NCBI RefSeq assembly: GCF_023701345.1
Contig: NZ_JAMPXE010000024.1
Location: 1 to 32,055 of the forward strand
Reading direction: 5' to 3'
DNA: 32,055 nt
DNA from: Rhodoferax sp.
GTDB lineage: Bacteria > Pseudomonadota > Gammaproteobacteria > Burkholderiales > Burkholderiaceae_C
The stretch's first letter is position 1; every line of letters starts with the position of its first letter. This document shows positions 24,303-31,570 of this stretch, piece after piece. A program made the translations under genes and the position numbers. Under the pieces are notes generated by a model that was not told where the DNA came from, ran no database searches, and saw only the letters and a program-made list of their open reading frames with translations.

Positions 24303-25085
24303 TTACATGGGCAGCCTTATGTCATGCGTTGGATACGCGGACAGCGCGTTGGACGGGATGTGATGTAACTGTTGGCTACCCAGCTCGATGTCCGGGTGAA
24401 AGATATTGCACATGAAGCCGAGCAAGGGGTGCTTGACTTGTGTCCAGCGATCTTCGGCTGTCTCGACATTGAACGACATCACACGGTGCGGCAGATTCCC
24501 AACGTGGTGAATGGGGATGTAGCCTGCGTCGGGAAAGACATCGGTGAATAGCAGGCGGTCGTACGTCCGGTCAACGGGAGCGCGTGCGGTGACAATCATC
24601 CATTCGACGCCAGTTTTTAGGCAATACTGGTAGAAGGCCTTGAACAGCACGGTGGTGACGAGGCGTCCCCCTTTTTCGTTGGTGACGCCCAGGCGTGTGG
24701 CCTCTGCCAGTGATCGTGACCTCAGCCATGCAGGTAACTCGATCGACTGTTCCAGGCAAAGAGGTTTGTACTGGTTGGTCTGGATGCGCATGGTGCCCAG
24801 CGGTGAGCCATCAAGTTTTGACTCCGCCAGCAGCACTACCACGCCGCTTTCGGCATCATCGGTTTCGGCGGTCTTGAGTGTTTCAGCGAAGGTGGGAAGA
24901 TGGCGGGCATAGGCCGCGTGGCGAATCTGGACGGCCTTGTTCAAGTCCTCTTCGTTGCGAACCAGTCTGACCGTGAACGGTAGTAGTTCTTCGGGCCAGT
25001 TTGCTGCCGTTGGTGAGCCGTAAGGTGATGGCCGTGTGTTGAAGTTGTAGGCCGTGGAGACATCGGGAGTAGCATGGTGAATCAT
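24303..25085 (-). CDS. FeeM-like N-acyl amino acid synthase / autoinducer-synthase-fold acyltransferase
   Basis: A 260-residue GNAT-like protein without signal peptide or membrane helix. GAGGAA six bases before ATG 25085 fixes the start. The pattern VRLVRNEEDLNKAVQIRHAAYARH, then GTMRIQTNQY, LAEATRLGVTNEKGG and NLPHRVMSFN follows the group that contains FeeM N-acyl amino acid synthases and PEP-CTERM/exosortase-associated acyltransferases, which are structurally related to acyl-homoserine-lactone synthases. The expected reaction is transfer of an acyl chain from acyl carrier protein to an amino acid or similar acceptor. The product is unknown. No exosortase or acyl carrier protein gene is in the window. 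The next gene downstream encodes a c-di-GMP receptor protein, hinting at a signalling or surface-attachment role. Confidence 0.75.
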   Translation of the reverse strand: MIHHATPDVSTAYNFNTRPSPYGSPTAANWPEELLPFTVRLVRNEEDLNKAVQIRHAAYARHLPTFAETLKTAETDDAESGVVVLLAESKLDGSPLGTMRIQTNQYKPLCLEQSIELPAWLRSRSLAEATRLGVTNEKGGRLVTTVLFKAFYQYCLKTGVEWMIVTARAPVDRTYDRLLFTDVFPDAGYIPIHHVGNLPHRVMSFNVETAEDRWTQVKHPLLGFMCNIFHPDIELGSQQLHHIPSNALSAYPTHDIRLPM

Positions 25086-25203
25086 GATGATTTCCTCGCA
25101 AAAGTTGAGTTGAACAAGCCTTATGGACCAGAATGGCCCATTCGACGCGTCAAAGTTTACTTAGGCGGCAGGAATATTCATACCCACGATTCGATACTTT
25201 TGG

Positions 25204-25632
25204 TTACAAAATTGATTGTGTTGTTACAGAAAAAGTCGACAGCCTTTTGCGCATGCACAACACCGCCTGGTCCTTGCTCAGCAACAGCGCTTGGTGCGTG
25301 ACGGCCAGGTCAATAAACTTTTGGTCATCCGGGTCGCGGCAGGTGACGCTGGCCTTGGGCGCGGTATCCACCAGCGTGGCCTGACCGTCAAACTGGGCCA
25401 GCACGTGGGCGGCACTGATTTGGTAAAAGGCCATACGCGGCAAGATCTTGGGGTAGCACAGCACCCGCGCCAGTTCGTCGCGCATGGCTTTGGTGGCGAT
25501 CCATTCAAGCTGATGCGCGGCCAGCGCCGATTTGAGCGAGCGCGCGGCGGGGTCGTTAAAGACAAAGGCGTCGAGCACGATGTTGGTGTCAAGCACCACC
25601 CGGGAGAAATCGGGGTCAGCGCCCACGGTCAC
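25204..25632 (-). CDS. PIN-domain protein, putative toxin-antitoxin toxin family
   Basis: A PIN-domain putative ribonuclease of the COG1569/TIGR00305 type. From GTG 25632 it has 142 residues; the frame is open to 25686 but that part lies inside the methyltransferase gene. The acidic metal-binding set is present: D15 in VVLDTNIVLDA, E53 in MRDELARVL, an aspartate cluster in CRDPDDQKF (100-103) and D121 in LLSKDQ. GGGAA lies before the GTG. The start overlaps the upstream methyltransferase stop by 17 bp, implying translational coupling. No antitoxin gene is visible on either side, so a housekeeping RNA-processing role is as likely as toxin function. Confidence 0.82.
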   Translation of the reverse strand: MTVGADPDFSRVVLDTNIVLDAFVFNDPAARSLKSALAAHQLEWIATKAMRDELARVLCYPKILPRMAFYQISAAHVLAQFDGQATLVDTAPKASVTCRDPDDQKFIDLAVTHQALLLSKDQAVLCMRKRLSTFSVTTQSIL

Positions 25633-26938
25633 TGCGTTCCCGGTGATCCGCCCCCGATTTCTCCATCTTGCCCACCACCATGTCAAAGCGGAACAGGCGG
25701 CATTCGATCGGGCCGTTCCACATTGGCACGCGCCGGGTTTCCTTGAGGCGCATTTTTCCCGGCAGTTTGAGGTCGGGCGTCAGTACCCAGGCGGTCCAGC
25801 CTGAATAGTTTTTCTTCCAGTGGCTGGCCAGCTGGTTAAAGAATTCACCCGCACCCTCGGTCTGCGGCAGTTCGCGGGCGCCAAAACGCGGCACATTCGG
25901 ATCGTCTTCAAAGTCGCCAGCACCGCGTGGTTCGCCTTTGGCGACACCGCCCACGTCGATGCGCTCGCCATAGGGCGGGTTCAGCAGCATCACGCCGCCG
26001 CCGGTGGTGCTGACATCGATAGGGGGCATGCGTTGCAGGGCGTCGCCGCCGCGAAACTCGATCACATCGGCCACGCCGGCGCGCGCCGCGTTGCGCTGCG
26101 CAAAATCGACCATGCGGTGTGCCACGTCGCTGCCAAAGATGATGGGTTTTTGATCGGGTGACCGGACCACTTCGGCATCAGCCGCTTCCTGTTTGATGGC
26201 CTCCCACGCCTGCTTTTGAAACGGCACATACTTCTCGAAGGCAAATCGGCGACGGCTGCCGGCGGCAATGTTGCAGGCCATTTGCGCCGCTTCGATGACG
26301 ATGGTGCCGCTGCCACAACAGGGGTCGTACAGCGGCAGCAAATCGGCATCGCCATCGAACCAGCCGCTGGCGGCCAGCATGGCGGCGGCCAGCGTTTCTT
26401 TCAGGGGTGCGTCGCCCTTGTCTTCGCGCCAGCCGCGCTTGAACAGTGGTTCGCCCGAGGTGTCGATGTAGAGCGAGCAGCTGTCGGTGGTCAGGTGGGC
26501 GTAGATGCGCACGTCGGGCCACTGGGTGTTGACGTCGGGGCGCACGCCATTGGCCACGGCACGAAAGCGGTCGCACACCGCGTCCTTGATCTTGAGGGCG
26601 GCAAAGTTCAGCGACGTGAGCGGACTGTGCTGCGCGGTGATTTCGACTTTGATGCTTTCGCGCGGGGTGAACCAGCGCTCCCAGGCCACCTCGCCAGCCG
26701 CACGGTACAAGTCCTGTTCGCCACGGTACTCGGTGTAGGACAGCAGCACCAGCACGCGCTGGGCCAGGCGGCTGTGCAGGTTCAGCAGCATGGCTTGCGC
26801 CAGCGAGGTGCGCACGGCCACCCCGCCACGTTGCTTGGTGATGCAGCCCGGCGGCAGGCCGGTGATGCGCAGCACTTCGGGAGCCAGGTAATCCTCTACG
26901 CCAGCGGCACAGGGTAAAAATAACTGCAATTGATTCAT
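25616..26938 (-). CDS. THUMP-domain class I SAM-dependent RNA methyltransferase (RlmL-like)
   Basis: A 440-residue cytoplasmic RNA methyltransferase related to the N-terminal half of E. coli RlmL, which makes m2G2445 in 23S rRNA. The N-terminal ferredoxin-like and THUMP region (about 1-165) is followed by the methyltransferase fold with the SAM motif DPCCGSGT (205-212) and the catalytic NPPYGE (320-325). E. coli RlmL is a fusion of about 700 residues including RlmK; here only the first enzyme is present. The start is ATG 26938, which overlaps the rpoN stop as ATGA with AGGAAG upstream; the longer open frame is not coding. The target base is inferred from the family. Confidence 0.88.
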   Translation of the reverse strand: MNQLQLFLPCAAGVEDYLAPEVLRITGLPPGCITKQRGGVAVRTSLAQAMLLNLHSRLAQRVLVLLSYTEYRGEQDLYRAAGEVAWERWFTPRESIKVEITAQHSPLTSLNFAALKIKDAVCDRFRAVANGVRPDVNTQWPDVRIYAHLTTDSCSLYIDTSGEPLFKRGWREDKGDAPLKETLAAAMLAASGWFDGDADLLPLYDPCCGSGTIVIEAAQMACNIAAGSRRRFAFEKYVPFQKQAWEAIKQEAADAEVVRSPDQKPIIFGSDVAHRMVDFAQRNAARAGVADVIEFRGGDALQRMPPIDVSTTGGGVMLLNPPYGERIDVGGVAKGEPRGAGDFEDDPNVPRFGARELPQTEGAGEFFNQLASHWKKNYSGWTAWVLTPDLKLPGKMRLKETRRVPMWNGPIECRLFRFDMVVGKMEKSGADHRERSDRGR

Positions 26939-28518
26939 AACGACTTCCTGAGTGAGGCCGGCGCAATGCGCAGGCCTTCGCGGTATTTGGCGACCGTGCG
27001 CCGGGCGCATTCAATGCCCTGTTCCTTGAGCATCTCGGACAACTGGTTGTCGCTCAGCGGTTTTTTCAGGCTCTCGGCAGCAACAAACTGTTTGATCAGG
27101 GCGCGCACCGCGGTACTTGATGCGTTGCCGCCCGACTCGGTCCCCAGGCCTGAACCAAAGAAGTATTTCAACTCAAAGGTGCCGAACGGTGTCGCCATGT
27201 ATTTGGCGGTGGTGACGCGGCTGATGGTGGATTCGTGCAGGCCCAGCTCATCGGCAATTTCGCGCAGCACCAGCGGCCGCATGGCCAGCTCGCCGTGCAC
27301 AAAGAAGCTTTTCTGGCGCTCCACGATGGCGCTGCTGACACGCAGGATGGTGTCAAAGCGCTGCTGGATGTTCTTGATGAACCAGCGCGCTTCCTGCAGG
27401 CGCTGTTGCAGCGCGGCAAAGTTGGCGGCATCGCTGCCAACCGCCTTGTGGCCCTTGAGCGCGTTGGCATAAATGTCGTGCACGCGCAGGCGCGGCATCA
27501 CCTCGGGGTTCAGCCGCACCTGAAACCTCACCATCGGGCCTTGTCCGGCGGCGGTGACCAGCACGTCGGGTACCACAATGTTGCGCTCCACGTCGACAAA
27601 GCGGCGACCCGGCTTGGGCTCCAGGCGACCGATCAGGGCAATGGCGGCGCGCACCTGCGCATCGCTGGCATCGCACAAGGGCGTCAGGTGTTTGATGTCG
27701 CGCCGGGCCAGCAAGTCCATGGGTTGGGCGCAAATGCGCAAGGCGACCTGCAGCGTGTTGGCATCAAATGCAGGGTTTGCGGTGAGCGCCTGCAGTTGCA
27801 AACGCAGGCACTCCGCCAGACCCCGGGCGCCTACCCCGGTGGGCTCCAGGCTTTGCAGCAGGCTTAAGCCCACGGTGAAATGGTGCACCAGTTCCTCGAC
27901 CTGCTCGGTGTCATCACCGGCCAGGCCGCGTGCCAGATCCGTCAGGTCGTCTTCCAGATAACCGTCGTCATTGAGCGACTCGATCAGGAAATGGAGCGCT
28001 GCCCGGTCTTCCGGGCTCAGGCGCAGGGTGATCGCCTGGCGCTGTAAAAAGCTTTGCAATGATTCTTGGCTGCGCGCCAGTTCGGTGGCGTCCAGCTCGT
28101 CGTCACCACTGAGGTTGTTGCCGTGCGCGCGTGCCTCGCCACCCCATTCGCTGTCGTCCGGGCTCAGGCTGACACTGCCGTCGCCGTCCCAGCTCGGGGC
28201 TTCTTCCATTGAGGCGACTGGCTCTTCCGACGCGGTATCAGAACTGGCCCTGGAGGTGTAACTGTCCTCGGTGCCGGCATAGGCGGCAGACTCCAGTTCG
28301 CGGTCATTGGGGCTGACCGCCGTATCGGCTTGCGCCAGGCCAAAGGATTCGCGTTCCGCCTGTTCTTCCGAGCGTTCCAGGAAAGGGTTTTCGTCCAGCA
28401 TCTGATTCACCTCGCTGCTGAGCTCCAGTGTGGAGAGTTGCAGCAGGCGAATGGATTGTTGCAACTGCGGCGTGAGCGCCAGATGCTGGGAGGTGCGTAA
28501 CGAAAGGCCTTGCTTCAT
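26935..28518 (-). CDS. rpoN: RNA polymerase sigma-54 factor
   Basis: Sigma-54 directs RNA polymerase to -24/-12 promoters opened by AAA+ activators. The 527-residue product begins MKQGLSLRTSQHLALTPQLQ, the conserved glutamine-rich region I, followed by an acidic region II (about 50-160, rich in Asp, Glu and Ser), the core-binding region and the DNA-binding part with an intact RpoN box ARRTVAKYRE at 505-514. The open frame extends 48 codons upstream, but that part is translated repeat DNA and not protein-like. No ribosome-binding site is seen before ATG 28518; a 74-bp repeat ends 8 bp upstream instead. lptA-lptB lie upstream, the common order in proteobacteria, and the stop overlaps the methyltransferase start by 4 bp. 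Confidence 0.96.
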   Translation of the reverse strand: MKQGLSLRTSQHLALTPQLQQSIRLLQLSTLELSSEVNQMLDENPFLERSEEQAERESFGLAQADTAVSPNDRELESAAYAGTEDSYTSRASSDTASEEPVASMEEAPSWDGDGSVSLSPDDSEWGGEARAHGNNLSGDDELDATELARSQESLQSFLQRQAITLRLSPEDRAALHFLIESLNDDGYLEDDLTDLARGLAGDDTEQVEELVHHFTVGLSLLQSLEPTGVGARGLAECLRLQLQALTANPAFDANTLQVALRICAQPMDLLARRDIKHLTPLCDASDAQVRAAIALIGRLEPKPGRRFVDVERNIVVPDVLVTAAGQGPMVRFQVRLNPEVMPRLRVHDIYANALKGHKAVGSDAANFAALQQRLQEARWFIKNIQQRFDTILRVSSAIVERQKSFFVHGELAMRPLVLREIADELGLHESTISRVTTAKYMATPFGTFELKYFFGSGLGTESGGNASSTAVRALIKQFVAAESLKKPLSDNQLSEMLKEQGIECARRTVAKYREGLRIAPASLRKSL

Positions 28519-28526
28519 GGGAGCGT

Positions 28527-28684
28527 CGCCGGGCCGCCCCAAGGCGCGAGAGCCCCCCCGGGGGGCAGCGCAGTACACGAAGTGACAAGCGTGGGGGCCA
28601 GAGGCCGCAGCGCCGGGCCGCCCCAAGCAAGGCCAGCCCCCTTGGGGGGCAGCGAAGTACACGAAGTGACAAGCGTGGGGGCCA
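28527..28684. repeat. Two direct copies of a 74-bp GC-rich repeat in the lptB-rpoN gap
   Basis: Copy A is 28527-28600 and copy B is 28611-28684, both 74 bp and separated by 10 bp. They share both ends exactly (CGCCGGGCCGCCCCAAG at the left, TACACGAAGTGACAAGCGTG near the right) and differ mainly in the middle. Each centre is a near-palindrome, GCCCCCCCGGGGGGC in A and GCCCCCTTGGGGGGC in B, able to form a tight hairpin. I recall similar sequences dispersed in Comamonadaceae genomes. Together they fill 158 of the 171 bases between lptB and rpoN. Confidence 0.92.
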
Positions 28685-28689
28685 TATCT

Positions 28690-29463
28690 TTACATTCTGA
28701 AGTGTTCGCCCAGATACACCCGGCGCACGTCAACGTTGTTGATGATCTCCGCGGGTGTGCCCTGGGCCAGCACGCTGCCGTCGCTGATGATGTAGGCGTG
28801 GTCGCAAATACCCAAAGTTTCGCGTACGTTGTGGTCGGTGATCAGCACGCCGATGCCCCGGTTTTTCAGGAACGAGATGATGCGCTGGATCTCGATCACG
28901 GCAATCGGATCAATGCCGGCAAAGGGCTCGTCGAGCAGGATAAAGCGGGGCTGGGTGGCCAGGGCACGGGCAATTTCAACCCGCCTGCGCTCACCACCGG
29001 ACAGGGCCAGTGCGGGTGATTCGCGCAAATGGTCCACCCGCAAATCCTGCAGCAGTCCGGTCAGGCGTTGCTCGATCTCGGCTCCGGTCAAGGCTTTGCC
29101 TTGTGCATCCAGTTGTAATTCGAGCACCGCGCGCACATTGTCTGCCACGTTGAGCTTGCGAAAAATGGAGGCCTCTTGTGGCAAATAGCTCAGACCCAGC
29201 CGCGCGCGCCGGTGAATCGGCATGTGCTCAACGGACTGGCCGTCAATGGTGATGTCGCCCGAGCTGGCACGCACCAGTCCGACAATCATGTAGAACGAGG
29301 TGGTTTTACCGGCACCATTGGGGCCCAGCAAACCGACCACTTCACCTTTGCGTACGGTCAGGGAGACGTCCTTGACGACCTCGCGCTTGCCATAGAATTT
29401 TTGCAGGTGACGCGCTTCAAGGCGACTTTCGGATGGGGCGTCGGGCGGTGGGGTTGGCGTCAT
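28690..29463 (-). CDS. lptB: LPS export ABC transporter ATP-binding protein LptB
   Basis: LptB is the cytoplasmic ATPase that powers extraction of LPS from the inner membrane with LptF and LptG. The 257-residue product has Walker A GPNGAGKT (47-54), signature LSGGERRR, Walker [14 protein letters not shown] and the switch histidine in ITDHNVRE. The phrase [18 protein letters not shown] is distinctive of LptB. A Pro/Ser-rich N-terminal extension of about 12 residues precedes the domain. It follows lptA by 15 bp and precedes rpoN, the standard order; lptC, normally before lptA, is not in the window. Confidence 0.95.
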   Translation of the reverse strand: MTPTPPPDAPSESRLEARHLQKFYGKREVVKDVSLTVRKGEVVGLLGPNGAGKTTSFYMIVGLVRASSGDITIDGQSVEHMPIHRRARLGLSYLPQEASIFRKLNVADNVRAVLELQLDAQGKALTGAEIEQRLTGLLQDLRVDHLRESPALALSGGERRRVEIARALATQPRFILLDEPFAGIDPIAVIEIQRIISFLKNRGIGVLITDHNVRETLGICDHAYIISDGSVLAQGTPAEIINNVDVRRVYLGEHFRM

Positions 29464-29478
29464 GGCTGCGATGGCGGT

Positions 29479-30111
29479 TTAACGTTTGGCATCGTTCAAT
29501 TCGGGGCTGATGCGAAGCGGCGTGGAACTTGCAGGCGCGGGTGCGAGCGCTGGATCAGTCTTGGGTGTCAGCATGGCGCGCACCCGGCCTGCGGGTGCGC
29601 CGGGCTGGCCGGTGCTGCCCTTGGCGCCCGCACCGGGCGCACCATCAATCGTGAACACATCCGTCAAATTGTTGTAAACGATGAGGCCGCCACTGAACTC
29701 GTCGTTGAGTTTGGCACCCTGGTAGCGCCGCAATTGTGCCTGGCCGATAAATTTGACAGTATCCAGAAGGCTGTCGTAGTCAATGGTTTCGCCTTCGCCC
29801 TCGATGGTTTCGTCCAGGCCTTCGCGTTTTTGCCGGAAAAATGCACGTTTGCCGGCTTCTGCCGTGACCACGCCATGCTGATTACCTTGCGGGTCCTGGC
29901 GCACCTCCAGTCGGGCGCCGCGTATCAGGATGGTGCCCTTGGTCAACACCACCTGACCCGTGAAAATGCTCAGCTGCTTGATGTCGTCATAACGCAGCGC
30001 ATCAGCCTCGATGTTCATGGGCTTGGCGCGATCGGCTTTCTCAGCATGGACACCCCATGTCGATAACACCAATACACAGGGTAAAAACCAGGAATGGAGG
30101 GGGTTTTTCAT
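29479..30111 (-). CDS. lptA: LPS transport periplasmic protein LptA
   Basis: LptA forms the periplasmic bridge carrying LPS to the outer membrane. From ATG 30111 it has 210 residues with a signal peptide MKNPLHSWFLPCVLVLSTWG cleaved near VHA. The mature domain begins AKPMNIEADALRYDD, then LSIFTGQVVLTKGTILIRGA and RQDPQGNQHGVVTAEAG, the repeating beta-strand pattern of the OstA/LptA jellyroll. A Pro/Ala/Gly-rich tail of about 50 residues follows the domain and is longer than in E. coli LptA (185 residues). The upstream in-frame ATG at 30168 is rejected because it precedes the signal peptide. lptB follows by 15 bp. Confidence 0.93.
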   Translation of the reverse strand: MKNPLHSWFLPCVLVLSTWGVHAEKADRAKPMNIEADALRYDDIKQLSIFTGQVVLTKGTILIRGARLEVRQDPQGNQHGVVTAEAGKRAFFRQKREGLDETIEGEGETIDYDSLLDTVKFIGQAQLRRYQGAKLNDEFSGGLIVYNNLTDVFTIDGAPGAGAKGSTGQPGAPAGRVRAMLTPKTDPALAPAPASSTPLRISPELNDAKR

Positions 30112-30218
30112 AAAGGCATGAATCTTGCGTAGGGTTTTGCAAGATTGTAACGGCCAGCGCCTGCCCAAACGGCCGCACGCACCAATTCTGCTGGTTGCGC
30201 CGTGAAGTATCGACGGGC

Positions 30219-30872
30219 TCAGGCCGCGCGCCGGATTTGGTTCGTTAAATGGTCAACCACTTGCAACACCCGCCCCATGCTTTTGGCCAGGGCGCCGTCG
30301 GTGTAGTAGCGCCCGGCGACGCCCAGTGCAGGCACCCCTTCAACTTCATAAGCCGTTTGTAGTTGTCGTGCGCGTGTGGCCTTGGTTGTGGCTGCGAATG
30401 AATTGAATTGTTCGGCAAACTTGTCTCTGTCGATGCCTTGTTTGGCCACCCAGTCGATGATGACGGCCCCCTGGGTCAGGTTTTGTTTTTCGACATGAAT
30501 GGCGGCAAAGACACGGGCGTGCAGGGTGTCTATCAAATTCAGTGCCTCAAGGGCATAGAACAGGCGCTGCTGGGGCACAAAATCATCACGAAAAGCAACC
30601 GGCACCCGTTTGAAGACAACGTCTTTGGGCAGTTTCCTGACCCATTGCGTCAACACTGGCTCAAACGCATTGCAGTGCGGACAGCTGTACCAAAAAAACT
30701 CAATGAGCTCGATCTTGCCTGCTGGCGTTTCGACCGGGGCTGCGCGATTCAGTACCTTGAAGTCGGTGCCTTCACGCGGCGTATTGGCTTGCGCCAGCGA
30801 CAGGCTGGGTGTCAGCACGGCTGTGCTCAGTGCCAGTGATCCGGTGTGCGTGAAAAAGGTACGACGTTGCAT
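30219..30872 (-). CDS. dsbA: Thiol:disulfide interchange protein DsbA
   Basis: DsbA introduces disulfide bonds into exported proteins in the periplasm. The 217-residue product has an AGGAG ribosome-binding site. Its signal peptide carries a twin arginine (QRRTFF) that resembles a Tat motif, with cleavage near SLAQA. The thioredoxin fold contains the CPHC active site (C64-C67) in FFWYSCPHCNAF and the cis-proline loop EGVPALGV. No cysteines other than the active-site pair are seen. The gene follows the SPOR-domain gene by 60 bp on the same strand; lptA begins about 107 bp downstream. It would also be the enzyme to oxidise cysteine pairs in the small exported proteins of this window. Confidence 0.94.
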   Translation of the reverse strand: MQRRTFFTHTGSLALSTAVLTPSLSLAQANTPREGTDFKVLNRAAPVETPAGKIELIEFFWYSCPHCNAFEPVLTQWVRKLPKDVVFKRVPVAFRDDFVPQQRLFYALEALNLIDTLHARVFAAIHVEKQNLTQGAVIIDWVAKQGIDRDKFAEQFNSFAATTKATRARQLQTAYEVEGVPALGVAGRYYTDGALAKSMGRVLQVVDHLTNQIRRAA

Positions 30873-30932
30873 GCTTTATTCTCCTGACGGGTGTGTTGGG
30901 GAGAACGTGAGAGCGTTCAATGCAGACAAAGT

Positions 30933-31532
30933 TCAGCGTTGCACACGGACCAGGGCAGTTTCAATGCCAGCGCCATCGAGGCGTGTTTTTGCCGCTTCGG
31001 CCTCTTCGCGTTTGTCAAACGGACCCAGCCGTACCCGGTAAACCGTGCGGCCCGATTGCTCGCGTTCAGAAACTTTGGTTTCAATCCCTGCCAGTGACAA
31101 TTTGGCACGCTGCGCTTCGGCGTCTTCGGGCAGGCGGAAAGCGCCCACCTGGATAAAGTAGGTGAATGGATCGGGGGTGCTGGCCTGTGCCGATGCCGCG
31201 CTGTTTTTTGCGCGCGCCTTGACCAGATCCCCCAGCGGGTCGGCGTTCACCGCCGGTTTGTTTTCAGCAGGGGGCACAACGGGTGTGATCACCACGGTTT
31301 CCGCAGGCCCCGTCGGTTTGGCTGGATTTTTGCCATAAAGCGGCGCATTGGGATCCCAGTTTTTATTTTTCTCAAGCTCGTTGGCATCCTGGTTGGTGTT
31401 GATATTGGCCGCCTTGTTGAAAAACAGGATCGGTACTTTGGTTACATACACCGCTACTGCCAGTGCCAGGCCCAGACCGACGAGAAGACCGAGGATAAAA
31501 CCCAAAAAGGTGCTGCCGCGCTGTTGTTTCAT
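30933..31532 (-). CDS. SPOR-domain membrane protein (FtsN-like architecture)
   Basis: A 199-residue bitopic inner-membrane protein. A short basic N-terminus (MKQQRGS) precedes one Gly/Leu-rich helix (about 8-31), then a flexible Pro/Ala/Asn-rich periplasmic linker (about 40-120) and a C-terminal SPOR domain (about 123-199, starting FTYFIQVGAFRLPEDAEAQR and ending ALVRVQR). SPOR domains bind denuded peptidoglycan at division sites. The order argS, SPOR gene, dsbA is common in related bacteria. It could be the FtsN equivalent or an accessory division protein; sequence alone does not decide. Confidence 0.88.
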   Translation of the reverse strand: MKQQRGSTFLGFILGLLVGLGLALAVAVYVTKVPILFFNKAANINTNQDANELEKNKNWDPNAPLYGKNPAKPTGPAETVVITPVVPPAENKPAVNADPLGDLVKARAKNSAASAQASTPDPFTYFIQVGAFRLPEDAEAQRAKLSLAGIETKVSEREQSGRTVYRVRLGPFDKREEAEAAKTRLDGAGIETALVRVQR

Positions 31533-31570
31533 GTTTGGTTTTCGCTTGTCTTTGGTGAGGGGATCACAGC

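Noticed and set aside
25086-25203. Possible lux-type box or antitoxin gene upstream of the FeeM-like gene
   Set aside because: No convincing dyad of lux-box size and no start with ribosome-binding site and coding character was found; only loose GTTAC repeats.
28519-28662. 48-codon N-terminal extension of rpoN
   Set aside because: It translates the 74-bp repeats; the conserved sigma-54 N-terminus starts at 28518.
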